DNA of 64,000 nucleotides from NCBI RefSeq assembly GCF_016808095.1, contig NC_068975.1, positions 2,108,001 through 2,172,000 on the forward strand. The letters run 5' to 3'. The number at the start of each line of letters is the position of its first letter. The stretch's first letter is position 1. Shown here piece by piece: positions 1 to 12,168 of this stretch. The notes beneath the pieces are model-generated. The model saw only the letters and a program-made list of their open reading frames with translations, ran no database searches and was not told where the DNA came from. This stretch comes from Vigna angularis (Eukaryota > Streptophyta > Magnoliopsida > Fabales > Fabaceae). Position numbers and translations under genes: made by a program.

Positions 1-480
1 TTTTAACCAATTTTCTATTATCTTTTCCTCAATTGGTGCTACACAAATCTTTTCTTGTACATAATAATTTTCTATTTTATCCATTCTTGTATGCTCACAC
101 ATCCATCATAACATTCTTATTTCTACTATTCCCACCTGTTTCATGTTGTTCTCTCATAGTCCAATATTCACTACCATAGAGTATAGTTGGATAGAGTATA
201 GTTGGGCATATAGTTGTGTGATAAAACCAGCCTTTGAATTTGATGGTTACTTTGCCATCACAAATAACCTCTGATACCTTTCTCATTTTATCCATCTTGT
301 ATCGTCTGTAACATTATCATTCCTTTTTTCCATCATTTTGCATGATTGAACCCAACTTTAAGCTTAAAAACCTATGGTATGATGATATATTCTCCCACTT
401 TACTTATGAGTCATCTTGCTCCTATGTCTTCCTAAAATTGCATTGCATTGCATATACTGTCTTACTCCTACTTAAATGAA
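1..480 (-). pseudogene. LINE (non-LTR retrotransposon) reverse transcriptase C-terminal relic
   Basis: Read on the minus strand, 295-95 carries the region after the reverse transcriptase core that is typical of plant LINEs: an ICDGKVTIKFKG stretch, then LYGSEYW, then REQHE. The reading continues in broken frames towards position 1 with residues like APIEEK. A short tandem duplication (PTILYPTILYG) and stop codons break it. No endonuclease or RT catalytic domain is visible, and the element runs off the left edge. It is a dead fragment. Family placement rests on remembered LINE motif order; no alignment was run. Confidence 0.7.
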
Positions 481-536
481 AACCCTATGTTTCCGAAATT
501 TTCCTTCAAAGTTCAAGCCTAATGTTAATTGCTTCC

Positions 537-689
537 TGTTGAATATAGTGAAAAACTATATTTAGATTAATCTCCCTTGTGTAAAATACACACATAGGGT
601 TCTCTATTTATAATAGAAGAAATATGGGCTAAGCCCAAAATACAAATGAGAAATAATAACAAACTAACTAAAAGATAATATATCTAACA
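537..689 (-). repeat. 3' LTR of the short non-autonomous element
   Basis: 153 bp, TG..CA ended, and the 3' LTR because the element reads on the minus strand. It contains a TATAAATAG-type TATA element on the minus strand inside a small palindrome (CTATTTATAATAG). The polypurine tract lies immediately to its right at 690-700. Confidence 0.9.
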
Positions 690-1370
690 CTCCCCCTCAA
701 GCTGGAGCATACAAATTGTATGAACTAAGCTTGGAATAGATGAACTCAGTGTTAAACTAGATGATTTGTTTTCAAGAGTGTGAGGCAAACAGCAGCTTGT
801 GAAACTTCAACTTCAAAAGTGGATGAAGGAAAGCAGTGGTGGACAATGACAATCTGCAAGGACTGATTCCCAATCAATGATGGATGAGTGACGGGATCAA
901 CAGTGGTAGCTGAAAGCTAAGAGCTACAAAACTGCAGGGACTACACCCATATATATGTGACTTGACTTGCAGTGTCTTGGAAACGTACTCCCCCTCAATG
1001 TGAACGGCGGAAATGTGGAATATCACAGTTGCAAGACCACTAAAACAAAACAAAATATTAAGCTATAATGCTGAAATAAAGGCAACAAAGATCCAAAGAT
1101 ACGTTGGAGGTCCAAAATTCTTTGCTGGACAACTCCCAAGTGGTGATACTTAGCCGTGTATCACAAGAAGATTGAGCTAACTCTAGCCCTTGCGTCTGTC
1201 TGAGGCGGTAGCGACTACAGCGGCGGTTGACGGCTATAAAACTGTAGGGACTAAATTGCCATCACTGACTGATGGGGCCTGTAGTGGCAGGAAGCGACAA
1301 AACTACAGGGATTGTCATCACTAATTGACGAGGTGATGGGGGCCTACAGTGGTTGGAAGCATACGGTGCC

Positions 1371-1470
1371 TGGACAGCGGCAAACGGCGCGGGACAGCGG
1401 CAAACGGCGCGGGACAGCGGCAAACGGCGCGGGACAGCGGCAAACGGCGCCGGACAGCGGCAAACGGTGC
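1371..1470. repeat. 20 bp tandem repeat, about five copies
   Basis: A unit close to GACAGCGGCAAACGGCGCGG repeats with an exact 20 bp period inside the non-autonomous LTR element. The last copies diverge. Because 20 is not a multiple of 3, the repeats open several overlapping frames on both strands and create spurious ORFs over 1312-1853. Confidence 0.9.
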
Positions 1471-2210
1471 CTGTACAGCGAAAAACGGTGCTGGAACGGC
1501 ATCAGCAGCTGAGACGAAGCACACAACGCAGAAAGGAAGGTCCGACAATGCGGAACGTGCGGCGAGATGAAGATGCTTTGAAGACAGACGAAGATGGCAG
1601 CAATGGCTGCTCTGGAAGGTCTGAACAGAGAGAGGGAGGTCCGGCGAGACAACCGGAAGCGTCGCGGTTTGATGCCAATGCTGGGAAGGCGGCGCGTGAC
1701 AAGCACGCACCCGAGATCTAACGAAGAAGAAGCGGCGCGTGGCGGAGTGTGGGAAAGAGTTAGACGCCGGCACCGGTGGGGTTGGTCGTCGCGTGAAGAG
1801 GCGAACCAGATCCAGTGGTCGCCGGACGGAACTGTGACGGTGGCCGGCGACAAGGTGGCGGCGGACTAGCCGGAAAGAAGTGCTGCGTGGCGGCGCGTGA
1901 CTGAGAGGTGGCTCTCGAAACCAGCGTGGTTGGCCGTCGCTCGAAGAGACGGTCCAGATCCGCAGGTCACCCGTCGAATCTGTGACGGTGGCCGGCGGTG
2001 GCAGCGGCGGCGACGGTGGCCGGAGTTAACAGTGACGGCAGCGGAAAGTGGCGGCGACAGCAGTGGCACACTGGGTCTGGACTGATGCTGACTGTGGCAG
2101 AGATTTAAGAAGAAAAATGGACTGCCCACTGAGATTTTAGGGGCTGCCGGCGGCCATGGCAGCCGGCCGCCGGCAGACAGCAGAGACCACCAGAAGAGGA
2201 TCAGAGAACT

Positions 2211-2223
2211 TGCTCTGATACCA
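2211..2223 (-). promoter_or_regulatory. Primer binding site (initiator tRNA-Met)
   Basis: Minus-strand TGGTATCAGAGCA directly abuts the LTR at 2224-2376. This is the classic plant Copia PBS sequence and sets the element orientation. Confidence 0.9.
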
Positions 2224-2376
2224 TGTTGAATATAGTGAAAAACTATATTTAGATTAATCTCCCTTGTGTAAAATATACACATAGGGTTCTCTATTTATAA
2301 TAGAAGAAATATGGGATAAGCCCAAAATACAAATGAGAAATAATAACAAACTAACTAAAAGATAATATATCTAACA
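2224..2376 (-). repeat. 5' LTR of the short non-autonomous element
   Basis: 153 bp copy next to the PBS. It differs from the 537-689 copy at two sites, one C/T and one C/A, and is followed by the target duplication CTTCC. Confidence 0.9.
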
Positions 2377-2922
2377 CTTCCCTTGATTTCTCAATCAAGA
2401 CTATATCATGCACAAAAAAATACAAAAGTAAGGAAACTCTTTTGTATGTCCTTGATAAGCACATCCAAGACTAGGTTAGACATGCAAGGACTTAAGGCTA
2501 AACCTTGGTGTATATCCAAATAGGAAAGTCCTTAGCATCTCCTCTCGGAGTTCTCCCACTTCAAGGGGAAATTTTCCTAAAAGGAATAGAGGACACTTCC
2601 CTCAGAGCTAAGCTTTGGAGATTGGTGCACAAAGGTTTGCTAATCCATCATTGTTTACCTTGTATTCATCTTTCAAACAGTAAATTTCTCCCTAAACATT
2701 GCACACAAATTAACGTTTGCTAACATATAATTCCTATACAAGTTTCATATTTTGATATATATCAAGCTCCATGTAATCTTACATGTCTACAAAAAGAAAG
2801 ATGCATGAAGAAACAATAGAAAACAAATTTTGATATTAGTTTATCAAGACATCAGATGGGAAGTACTTGTTGTGATAATGTCTCCCATGTTTACAAAGAT
2901 GCAATCAAAGTAGAAACTAGAC
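2377..2922. other. Non-coding stretch between the LTR element and the ABC1K exons
   Basis: No exon of the neighbouring kinase and no recognised repeat was found here. A 72-codon open frame at 2505-2723 has no recognisable product. Given the intact donor site of the last visible kinase exon, this is most simply intron. Confidence 0.5.
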
Positions 2923-5900
2923 CTTTTTGGCATCCTTCTCATAGACAGCATAGAACAGTTCAAGCAGCCTCTCTCGGGTGAAAGATTTTATCTCCCCCAT
3001 CATACCAAAGTCATAATAAATAATTGCTTCATCAACATCAACGGCGAGATTTCCAGGATGTGGATCAGCATGAAAGAAACCAGTTTTCAATATCTGAAAA
3101 ACAAGCAAGATTTAATACTCAAAATACCTTTTATCTACAACTATCTTGAAGCAAAATGTCTTTTCTATGTTTATTAAAACATAGGCATATATACGCTATT
3201 AAACATTCACACGAACCCAAAAGATGACAATATTGAATATTTAAAGTTTCAGAGCGAAACAACAATGTGGACCTGAATCAAGTATGCCTCAATAGTGCGT
3301 GATGAGATTCGTAATCGATCATAACCACGTGAAGTTAACATATCCACTTCATTTATTTTGATACCTATTTTCAAAAAGTAAAAGCAAAGTTCAACGATAT
3401 AATGACATACAACTTGAAGGGAAAAAGTTAATTATTGTAGCTTCCACTTTTAAAGAAAAAGAAGAAAACAAGTAAGATGCACTTGTCAAGTTGACAACCT
3501 GGTACATACTCCAATGCCAATACCTTCGATGCAGTATAATCCCAATAAACCAGCTGCAAAGGTGAAAACGAAGGATGCAGTAGTAAAAATTAACATTAGC
3601 TCCAGACATTAGTGATTTATATGTGCTACATACATGTTTAAAGGAGATTAGGAAGATTGGAGAGGTAAACTAAGTTTCAAGGAAACTGAAACTATCTGAA
3701 TAAAAATATCCAGCAGTGTATAGCATAGCAACAAGAAACATACAGGTACTCGGACCCACTTTATGTTTCGAAAATCTCGGCGAAATCTATCAGAATTCTT
3801 TCCTTCATTTATATAATCAATTTCTTGATACAAAATCCTGAAAAGTACCATGTGCAGGACAATATAAATTACATAAGACATGTTAAGGATAATATAAAAT
3901 ACATAAGGGACAATTCCAATGACAGTAATTAATGATAGTAGGTAAAATGAAGGCCAAAACAATTAGTAAAAGTCTAAGACTTTAACGTGCAATGAGGGAA
4001 GAAGAAATTTGCTTAAAACATAATGTTTGTATTACTTACGTTGCACATTCTTCATAGATACCAACCCAATCTCTTGTTGGACCCCCTAGAGTTTCACTTC
4101 TCTGAAAATATTCTGCAATCAGCTTTAAGTTTCCTGGACATGACAAGGAAACTTGTTAGAGTAAAACAAAGTTTCAACAATGACCAGGCTTTAACCTCAC
4201 TAATTGACCACAATTGGTACTACTAAAGCTCAAAACATGTGTAAGAAATAACTCATTCAGATCATTGACCAGACTAGATTATTAAAGTAAAGCTACCTAA
4301 AAACAATATTTATATTTATTAGACTTTTTATTAGCATAAGCATCACAATGAGAAATTTGATCCCAATTACATTAGTACTGTAGATCAATGGCTTGGGAAA
4401 CTTCAATACTTCATTAGTGTTGAAAGCATTAGTGAAAAATAGGTCATAGAGGATGGTACTGCTTGGGACCATGTTGAGAAGAGAAACCAAGAAAAAATAT
4501 TATAAGTTCCATATATTATGTACACACATTAGTATTCGTATTTATAATGAAGACATACAATAATAAGGAACAAAACAAAATCAATGTGTAATAATGGGTA
4601 AATATTTGGTAAGAAATTTCCTTATCAAATCATATCATATCTACTTATTTAATGTAATAACTAGACTAGATATTTCCTTGACAGACAATACGATGAGTCA
4701 TTTTACACTATCTTCATGTGTTGATCATTGGAATGTAGTCCTATGAATCTTGAGATACATTAAGAATGGTCTGGGTCAAGGATTGCTATATAAAGACAAA
4801 TGAAATGTTCAAGTTTGGAATACTTCAATGCAGATAGGGTGATTAATCTATTGCTGGGTAGTCTAAATTGGAATATTGTATTTTTGTGTATTGTAAATCT
4901 TGTATCTAGGCAAAGTAAGAAGCAAAATGTAGTTGTTGAAGTTTAGAGACCATGTATTGAGCCAAGAAAATGTTCATGTGTGAGCTTATAAGAATAAACT
5001 GAAGTATAGTGATTAACTTGTAGGTATCCTTTCAATGTGCCAGAAGCCACTGTTCATGTTAAAAGTTGCATTTGATTTTGTATGCTCTATTATGAGAAAG
5101 AATATTAGAAAGTATATCCTATTTAGAGAAAAAACCTTTTATATTGGGGGCATTATATTTTGTTTTGTAAATTATTAGGATTTGACACCTTGTTTTAAAT
5201 CCCCTAATATTAGAGATTGCAAATCATGTAGAGAGTTTCCTCAAATAATTTAGATTTCCTTTGATCCATCTCAAGTGTGATGACAATAACTATATCAAAA
5301 TCACAAAACGTAGCAAAAGGAAGAAACAAAATGACCACAACTTACGCAAGTCAATGTCAAAAAGCTTCTTTAGTCCAGGCCTTTGGACTTTGAGAACTAC
5401 TTTTTCTCCATTGTGTAATATAGCTCGATGAACCTACAAATAGGGCTCCCAAAATTGGAAGTAAAAAAAGCTGAGTTATCTCGTCTGATTGTCTGTACTG
5501 TCAAGAAGTTGTGTTCAAATTTAGAGTTCTAGCACTACAAAGGCCACCACTAACATCAACGCATTAAGATCATTAGCTTGAATACAAGAAATAAAAAAAA
5601 ATATGATTGTCAGCATAGGCATAATTCACCTGACCAAGACTAGCAGCAGCAATGGGCCGATCTTCAAACTCTTTAAACAATACATTAATGGGTGCTCCTA
5701 ATTCACTCTCAATAAAGCCTCTTGCTTTCTTAGGAGAAAAAGCAGGTACCCTGTCCTGCAGAATGTTGTATTAAGATTAAAAACTATTAATAAGTATTGC
5801 AAATGAGAGATATAAAGAACAGATAGGAAGACAAGAGAGAGAACTAAAAATATGATTCAAAATTAACTGTGATTACATCAGAGATAGCTATAAATAGCTA

Positions 5901-6970
5901 TGAGCGTAACTCAATCCTAAGTCAGCATTGTAAGCATCTGTAACTAACTTGTAACTACATTAAAAAGAAAGTGAAATGTAAAATTCAAAATACAGTGAAT
6001 TCCTTGCTAATAGAATTTCTCTAAAAATATGTCAAACAGGCACCCAAATTGAGTACTAGACCCTACAAATGTACCTGCAATTTCGCAAGCTCGTCTACAA
6101 ACTCCCGAGGAAATAGATCCGACCTTGTTGATGATAACTGTCCAAGTTTAATGAAAGTTGGGCCAAGCTGTAATACACACTCCCTTAGCCATGCAGCAGT
6201 TTTCTGCCTTCTTCTTTTCTGAAATACAATGTCAAATTACTTTGAATCAGCAAAGGAAAAGCACAACAGAAACTTAATTAGAAAATTAATAGGGATGAGG
6301 GCTGAAGAAATTTTTGTTGAGAGGTTCCCTGCCGGAAATGACTGAAGTCAGAAGAGAAGAAGTTGGCAACGACATAACTTCCATAACCTACCTGCTTTTC
6401 TTCTGTAAAGCCACCCAAATATGCCCATTTTGCATTGTCCAATAGAACTCGAATACGTAAAGAAAGAACAAAAGACCAAACATCAATAGATCTCTGCACG
6501 GAATTGTAATTTTCATTGGCCCAACTGAAGCCTTCATCCGAGGGCAAAACTTTTAGCTCTTCTAGTGGTGGAAGTTCTTTAGAGGTTCCAGATTTCACTG
6601 TCTTTGTCAAGGCCAGGCTAGGGTCCCTTCTTACTAAACTTGCTCCATTAACATCTTGCTTTGAACTGCTCCCTATTTCCACTTTATTCTCTAACATTGT
6701 CTTTCTTTTCACTACCTCATTTGTTGGAACCATTTTAACAACTCTACCATTTGTACTATATTTAGATGGAGGCAATCCTGTCTGTCGCATTTCAACCAGG
6801 AATCTAGGAAATTTATCATTCTCTGACTTATCAGATTTTGACCTTCCATTCTTTGGCAATTTACGAACTGAAATTGAGCCTGGAAAACTGAGATTCTGTA
6901 GTGCTCTTCGCTGATTTCCCAACTTTATATTGTTGTAACAATAACCATGCAAAGCCATTATTACTGCCAT
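2923..6970 (-). CDS. ABC1 atypical kinase, chloroplast type (ABC1K7/ABC1K8-like), 3' part outside window
   Basis: Nine coding exons, minus strand: 6392-6970, 6075-6218, 5630-5755, 5346-5433, 4040-4133, 3744-3837, 3499-3553, 3273-3364, 2923-3093. All borders are GT..AG and they sum to 481 codons in frame. Motifs in order: a Ser/Arg/Lys-rich N-terminus fitting a plastid transit peptide; FIKLGQLSSTRSDLFP (the KxGQ motif); AAASLGQVHRA (Ala-rich loop); VVLKVQRPG (ATP-site Lys); YQEIDYINEGKNSDRF (ExD); HADPHPGN (catalytic Asp); YYDFGMMG (DFG). Family members are UbiB/ADCK-like and act on plastoglobule and envelope prenyl-lipid metabolism and oxidative-stress responses. About 200 C-terminal residues are missing. 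The donor after the last exon (AAG|GT) is intact, so the rest may lie left of the window beyond an intron enlarged by the LINE relic and the LTR element. K7 versus K8 cannot be settled here. Confidence 0.9.
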
Positions 6971-7990
6971 TCAAGATGATGATACCTTGCAAAACATCAA
7001 CATAAAAGAAAAGGAACAGTACATGTCAAGTTGGTACTTAATTCAGAAAATCAATGGAATATCATAAAAACAAGGCTTCAAAGAAGACTAAGGAGAGGAC
7101 AGGTTGAGGCTGAAGGGTGTGATCAAAGTTCTGAATGGTATAAAGAAATTCAAATGAAAAACAACAAATAATCGAAATTACATCAATCAGGCAACAGCTC
7201 CATATGCTTATACCATATCTTTCCCTTAACAAAGGCTGAACAGAATCGGTAAGACAGCAAACGTGTCATGTTGAGTGGTTAAACAGGGCCAACACAATAC
7301 TGGAAACCAAACCAACTAAAAAAACATAAATTTGATGAACCCCATCTCAGATGTAATTTTTTGTTTATTTTCTCAAATAACAACGATCAATCTTTCTCGT
7401 GATTCGAACAAGTACTAAATGTGGGTGTCTCTCCCATCATAGACTAGCCCGTTTGCCAGAACACCCCTCCCAGTTTCATCTTAGATAATTCATTATCATA
7501 TATCAAAAATAAGAAAAAGAAAATCCTACGACCAACTATTAAAAAGATTAGAGCTTCATAGTAGTAACTCCCAAACTTACTATCAATCACCAATTAATCA
7601 TCATCAGAAACACAAAACGTAAGAACATCGTACAGACAAAGCAACAGAGTAACTCAATACTCCAATTGAGACAGACAATTTTACTGAGAAATTTAAAGCC
7701 AATGGAATCAAAGCATTGTAATTTAATTTAACCCTTTGACTCTTACTCTGCAATGAGACTGCCAGAAAGATCAAGTTCAATCAAATTTGCAAGCAAAATC
7801 ACGTGCCCAGTTGAGATAACTCGCCGAACAATAACATTACCAATTGAAAGAAGCAATTCAGATAGGAAGTGGATAATTGGTGCAAACCTGGGACAACAGA
7901 GACACCCTCAAAGACCCCAGAGGTACTAAGATGTTCTGGCTTCAAGTACCTTTCAACGTTGAGGGTGGTAGTGGACTTGGGACATGTAGC
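6971..7990 (-). promoter_or_regulatory. 5' leader, leader intron and promoter region of the ABC1K gene
   Basis: No coding sequence was found. A minus-strand acceptor-like GCAAG lies just upstream of the ATG at 6970, and a donor-like CAG|GTTTG lies near 7885. This suggests a non-coding leader exon around 7890-7980 and a leader intron of about 900 bp. The placement is inference; transcript data would decide it. Confidence 0.4.
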
Positions 7991-9900
7991 ATTATACAGA
8001 TTTTTTTAATAATTTGGTACTCTTTTTTAATTTAAATTCGGTGGAAAGGAGAAAACAGAAGTGGAATCTTTGAACTTGCGCCATTCAGCTGGTTTTGGAG
8101 CATGTGGGTCTCTTTGCACCGCATGTAATGGGTATTACTCTTCGATCACAAAATATTTGGTACTCTTCTTCACACATGCTAACACAATTGTAATTTAACC
8201 CGGTAATGATTTTGACTTCAGTCATATAATAGTTTTTTATAGCTTAATTGCATTGTTAATAATGGTGTCTCACCCTTTAATGAATTGTATAACTACTTAG
8301 ACTCACAACATTACATATCTTTCAAAAGATTTCAATTGATTATATTTCACTAGATAAATTTAGGAATTTTCAAGTGAGTACTTATTAAATTTTTGTCGTT
8401 CAATGAATTTTCAAAATTTTAAATTTTTTAATTGAACAGTTAGATATTCTTGTTAACATATGATATGACAGTTTTTTGCGTAATCACAATATTTAAATGT
8501 CACCCCATAGAACTTTGCTAAAAAAATAACACCATGACGACATTTCTTGTATTTAAAGATAATTGTTTTTAAATTTAATTAACAGCATAACATTATAAAA
8601 TTACAAAATACAAAAATAGAAAAATGTAAAATATAAAATTATAAATGTATATAATATTTAACTATAAAACTATGAAATATAAAATTATAAAATAATAAAA
8701 TTATGAAATTAAAATTTATAAAAATAAAAAAATACAAAATTAATATTATAAAATTACAAAATTATAAGATTATAAAATTATGAAAATAAAAAATTATAAA
8801 ATAAACAAATATAAAATTACAAAATTAGGTAACTATAAAACAATAGAATTAAAAAATTATGAAATTTTAAAATAAAGTGTACTTTCAGTCCTACCACAAA
8901 ATTAAAGTATTTTAAAACATACAAATTACTAAAATCCTTCAAAATAAGGGACAAGACTATTAATTGCATCATATCATATATTCATGTACATTCTTTCAAA
9001 AAGAGTTTTAAAGTTTTAGCTCTCAACCTACTAGCTAGAACCATTTCTAAATGCACCCTTATTTACTCATGGTAATTAATAAACACAGGAGAGTGAGTTA
9101 ATGATAACTTAAACATTCATATACAACTATTATATAAATATCTAATATAATCAAAGTAGAAAATATTCAATTCATATATCACAACATTTAGAATTGTCTT
9201 AAGTATTTGTACGAATTCTCTCTTGACAACCCATTGAATTTAGGTCGGGCATTTAATAAGTTAGATCTCAACTCTCATTCCTGATATTCAATGTTACTTC
9301 TGATAAATTTACTATGGGAGGTGGTTAACTGTCTGATGATTTTTCATGCCATTTTGTTTGGGTTAGGATCTCTTGAAAGATCGAAGGATATATATGTGAT
9401 TAGAGATAATGAAGGTGGTATAACTTCAGATGTAGGAAGTGTTCCCTTAGTAGAACACCCAAATTTCAAACTTTTCTGCAGCTTACACAAATTTCTTTCA
9501 ACTTCCAGGTTAATTTGATAAAATTCTCCCAGGTTAGCTCGAGTCATGCACTATGCAGTCTGCTTGAAGTTGTTTTTGTTCTTCACTTTCTCTTTTTCTT
9601 TTGTTCTTTCTTTAGAGTAAGATTTCAAATAAGAGATACAAGAGACTTTGTTTGGGTCTACTCCCAGAAAATAGAGGTGCGCCACAATGAACAATTTAAG
9701 TACTAAGTTTTTCCTAGTTAGAGTATATTCAAACTAGTCTCAAGTATTTCTTAAGAAAAATTCTTAATTAAAACAAGAATAGAGATTTTTCTAACAATAA
9801 GAATAACTAAAAACTACAAAATAACTCAAACTAAATTAAATGTATTTTCCATAAATAAAAAAAGATAAAAATAAAAATAACAATCAAAATATTTAAAATA
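7991..9900. other. AT-rich intergenic spacer with degenerate AAAATTATAAAAT runs
   Basis: Very AT-rich. At 8560-8880, short motifs such as AAAATTATAAAAT recur irregularly. A 75-codon plus-strand frame at 9291-9518 contains EHPNFKLF, faintly like an AAA+ domain, but the match is too weak to call. No gene is supported. Confidence 0.6.
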
Positions 9901-10979
9901 GGTTTAATCCTTTTGAACATCCCTATTTATGTAGGGTTGTCTCAAATAGGTCCTCGTATTTATTTTTATATTAGATCCCTGTTTTTGTAAAATTGAGTCA
10001 TTTATTTTTATATTAGATCCCTATTTCTGTAAAATTGAGTCAATTGGAACTTTGTCGACGTTAATTTCATTTGACGACGTTAAATTTATTGATTCGTGGC
10101 ATGTTGACGAAGCAAATTTTAATGACGTGACACATGGTTGTGTAATTTATTTTATTTCAAGTTTTAAATAATTAAACCTAATTTATACTATGACTTCTAA
10201 CAAAATAATTAAACCTAATCTTCGTCATACACCTTCAGAACCTTGTTCAGCATCCCGTCACGTGCGTCCTCTACCGGCTTCCGCACCTTCTCCACCGTCG
10301 CGGCTCCCAGCTTCGCCTCCACTAACCGCCTCGCGTGAAACCACCATCTTCTGCAGTGGTCCATACAGAACTCCCTCCCGGAGCCTCTGCACGCCATCCT
10401 CCTCCACAGCAAGCACCATAGCATCATCCACGCCGAGCAATGAGGCATCTCATCGATCGGGGGATCCGCAAGCTTCATCGCCTAGGCGTGGATATGCTGT
10501 GGTGCTTGTTGTGGAGGAGGATGGCGTGCAAATGCTCGGGGAGGGAGTTTTGTGTGGACTGCTGCAGAAAATGGTGGTTTCACGCGAGGCTGTTAGTGGA
10601 GGCGGAGCTGGGAGCAGCGACGGTGGAGAAGGTGCTGAAGCCGGTGAAGGATGCATCGTGCGTGACGGGATAATGAACAAGATTCTGAAGGTGTGTGTGA
10701 GATTAGGTTTAATTATTTTGTTAAAAGTCATATTATAAATTAGGTTTAATTATTTAAAACTTAAAATAAAATAAATTACACAACCACGTGCCACCTCATT
10801 AAAATTTGCTTCGTCAGTATGCTATGACTTAGTAAATTTAACGCCATTCATTGAAATTAACAGTAAGGTTCTAATTGACTCAATTTTATAGAAATATGAA
10901 CTTAATTGAGATAAAAATAAATACAAGGACCTATTTGAAACAATCCTACATAAATAGGAATGTTTAAAAGGATTAAACC
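9901..10979. mobile_element. 1.08 kb foldback (full-length palindromic) transposon, Mutator-like by its TSD
   Basis: The element begins GGTTTAATCC and ends GGATTAAACC. A perfect 10 bp target duplication, ATTTAAAATA, lies at 9891-9900 and 10980-10989. The two arms (about 9901-10440 and 10480-10979) are inverted copies over nearly their whole length, with a short loop near 10440-10480. The outer parts are AT-rich. The inner 230 bp of each arm is GC-rich and coding-like, present in both arms at roughly 85-90% identity by eye. A TSD of 9-11 bp with long terminal inverted repeats points to the Mutator superfamily (inference). There is no transposase. Open frames over 10190-10738 are mirror images of one another and are not treated as genes. 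Confidence 0.88.
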
Positions 10980-11511
10980 ATTTAAAATATTAACCTTATT
11001 TCCACTTCCACAGCGCCGTATGAAGAAACAATTAAATTTGTTTCCAATTTTGTTTTTTTATTTTTTTCTTTTTTTAAGACTAATACACCAAAAATATCAA
11101 GATACACTAGCTAAGAAGCTCACCTAGTATGATAAAAGTCCAACCTTATATAAATTGGCATAGCCGTGTATCATTTAATCACTTAAGAGACACGCGTAAA
11201 CGTATCCCATGTTCAAGAGACATGTTTTTCTTCTTCCAAAAAGTGTCATTTATTTGTCCTTTTGTACACGGCCTGATCCTTGGGATACTTTTTTCGAATA
11301 CGAGTCTTCAACATCCTTAAGCTGGTAATAGTGGCTTTAATTCCGTCACCTGTCTCATGTATTCCTTGGTTGTGAGTACTAGTTCATGGTATATAACCCA
11401 TCTAGGAAGAACATCTGTCAGCCCTGCACTAGGATGTATGTGAACAGAATGTGGATGTTTGATAGTTCGATAAGATCCATTCTTTTGGAGTCGAGCAGAG
11501 TGAGGGAAAAA

Positions 11512-11554
11512 CCCGGAAGTAATAGATGCCATCAAGAAATCTATTACTTCCGGG
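11512..11554. repeat. Perfect 16 bp inverted repeat with 11 nt loop inside the helicase pseudogene
   Basis: CCCGGAAGTAATAGAT at 11512-11527 is exactly complementary to 11539-11554, with loop 11528-11538. It sits where a stretch of helicase coding sequence is missing, so it looks like a templated inverted insertion made during deletion repair. Confidence 0.85.
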
Positions 11555-12168
11555 AAGTAAACCTGTATATAATTTGCATAACACACCATTGCGTTGAATA
11601 ATTGGTCTCCTTCCAGGAATTGTAGACCTTTAGCAATTGAATATGGTCCCCAACATTTCCCGTGTGAAAATTCATCCTTGCATTGTCTGCATGTACTTGT
11701 TTATCCTTTGGACGGTAAAATATTGAGTTGCCAACAGAAAGCATAGCAGCAATTGAAATGATATCATCTGAACACTTGAATTTTTCTGAAGCCACTATCA
11801 TTTTTGACAACATAGGATCAAGTGGGAACTCTGCCATCCGTCTACCGACCTTGGTTAACTCACCCAGCTTATTTAATGCACTTAATGCAAATAGAAGCTC
11901 CAAAGCTTTTAAAAAGTCCTCAGCAGGAGGAGGATCCATAAAATCAAAGTTCAACAAGTCATGAATACCAAGACTTTTTAAAGTCAAAACTACATTTGCA
12001 AGGTTAGTCCGCTGTATTTCAGGAACAGTGTTTTCCTCCAAATCATTGTGAAAATTATATGCAGTGTACAGTCGGAAGCACTTTCCAGGACCTGTTCTAC
12101 CAGAACGACCTGCACTCTGATTGGCTGAAGCTTTTGAAATTTGAAATTGGAGTTACTAGCAAAGATTC

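Larger units (their letters stand above)
537..2376 (-). mobile_element. Short non-autonomous LTR retrotransposon (TRIM/SMART-like), complete
   Basis: Two 153 bp direct repeats (537-689 and 2224-2376) begin TGTTGAATA and end ATCTAACA on the plus strand. The unit is flanked by a perfect 5 bp duplication, CTTCC, at 532-536 and 2377-2381. A primer binding site matching the 3' end of initiator tRNA-Met lies on the minus strand at 2211-2223 (TGGTATCAGAGCA), next to the right LTR. A purine tract (minus TTGAGGGGGAG) abuts the left LTR. Both fix the orientation as minus. The LTRs differ at 2 of 153 sites, so the insertion is young. The 1.5 kb interior is GC-rich and encodes no recognisable gag or pol, so it must be mobilised by another element. 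The PBS suggests Copia-type machinery, by inference. Confidence 0.92.

Noticed and set aside
1312..1869. Several overlapping open frames on both strands
   Set aside because: They result from the GC-rich interior and 20 bp tandem repeat of a non-autonomous LTR element; no product recognised in any frame.
9291..9518. Fragment of an AAA+ ATPase such as midasin (EHPNFKLF)
   Set aside because: Only a few residues match from memory; no Walker motifs or neighbouring exons were found.
10190..10738. 182-codon plus-strand ORF and its antisense partners
   Set aside because: They lie in the arms of a palindromic transposon and mirror one another; treated as captured or repeat sequence, not a gene.
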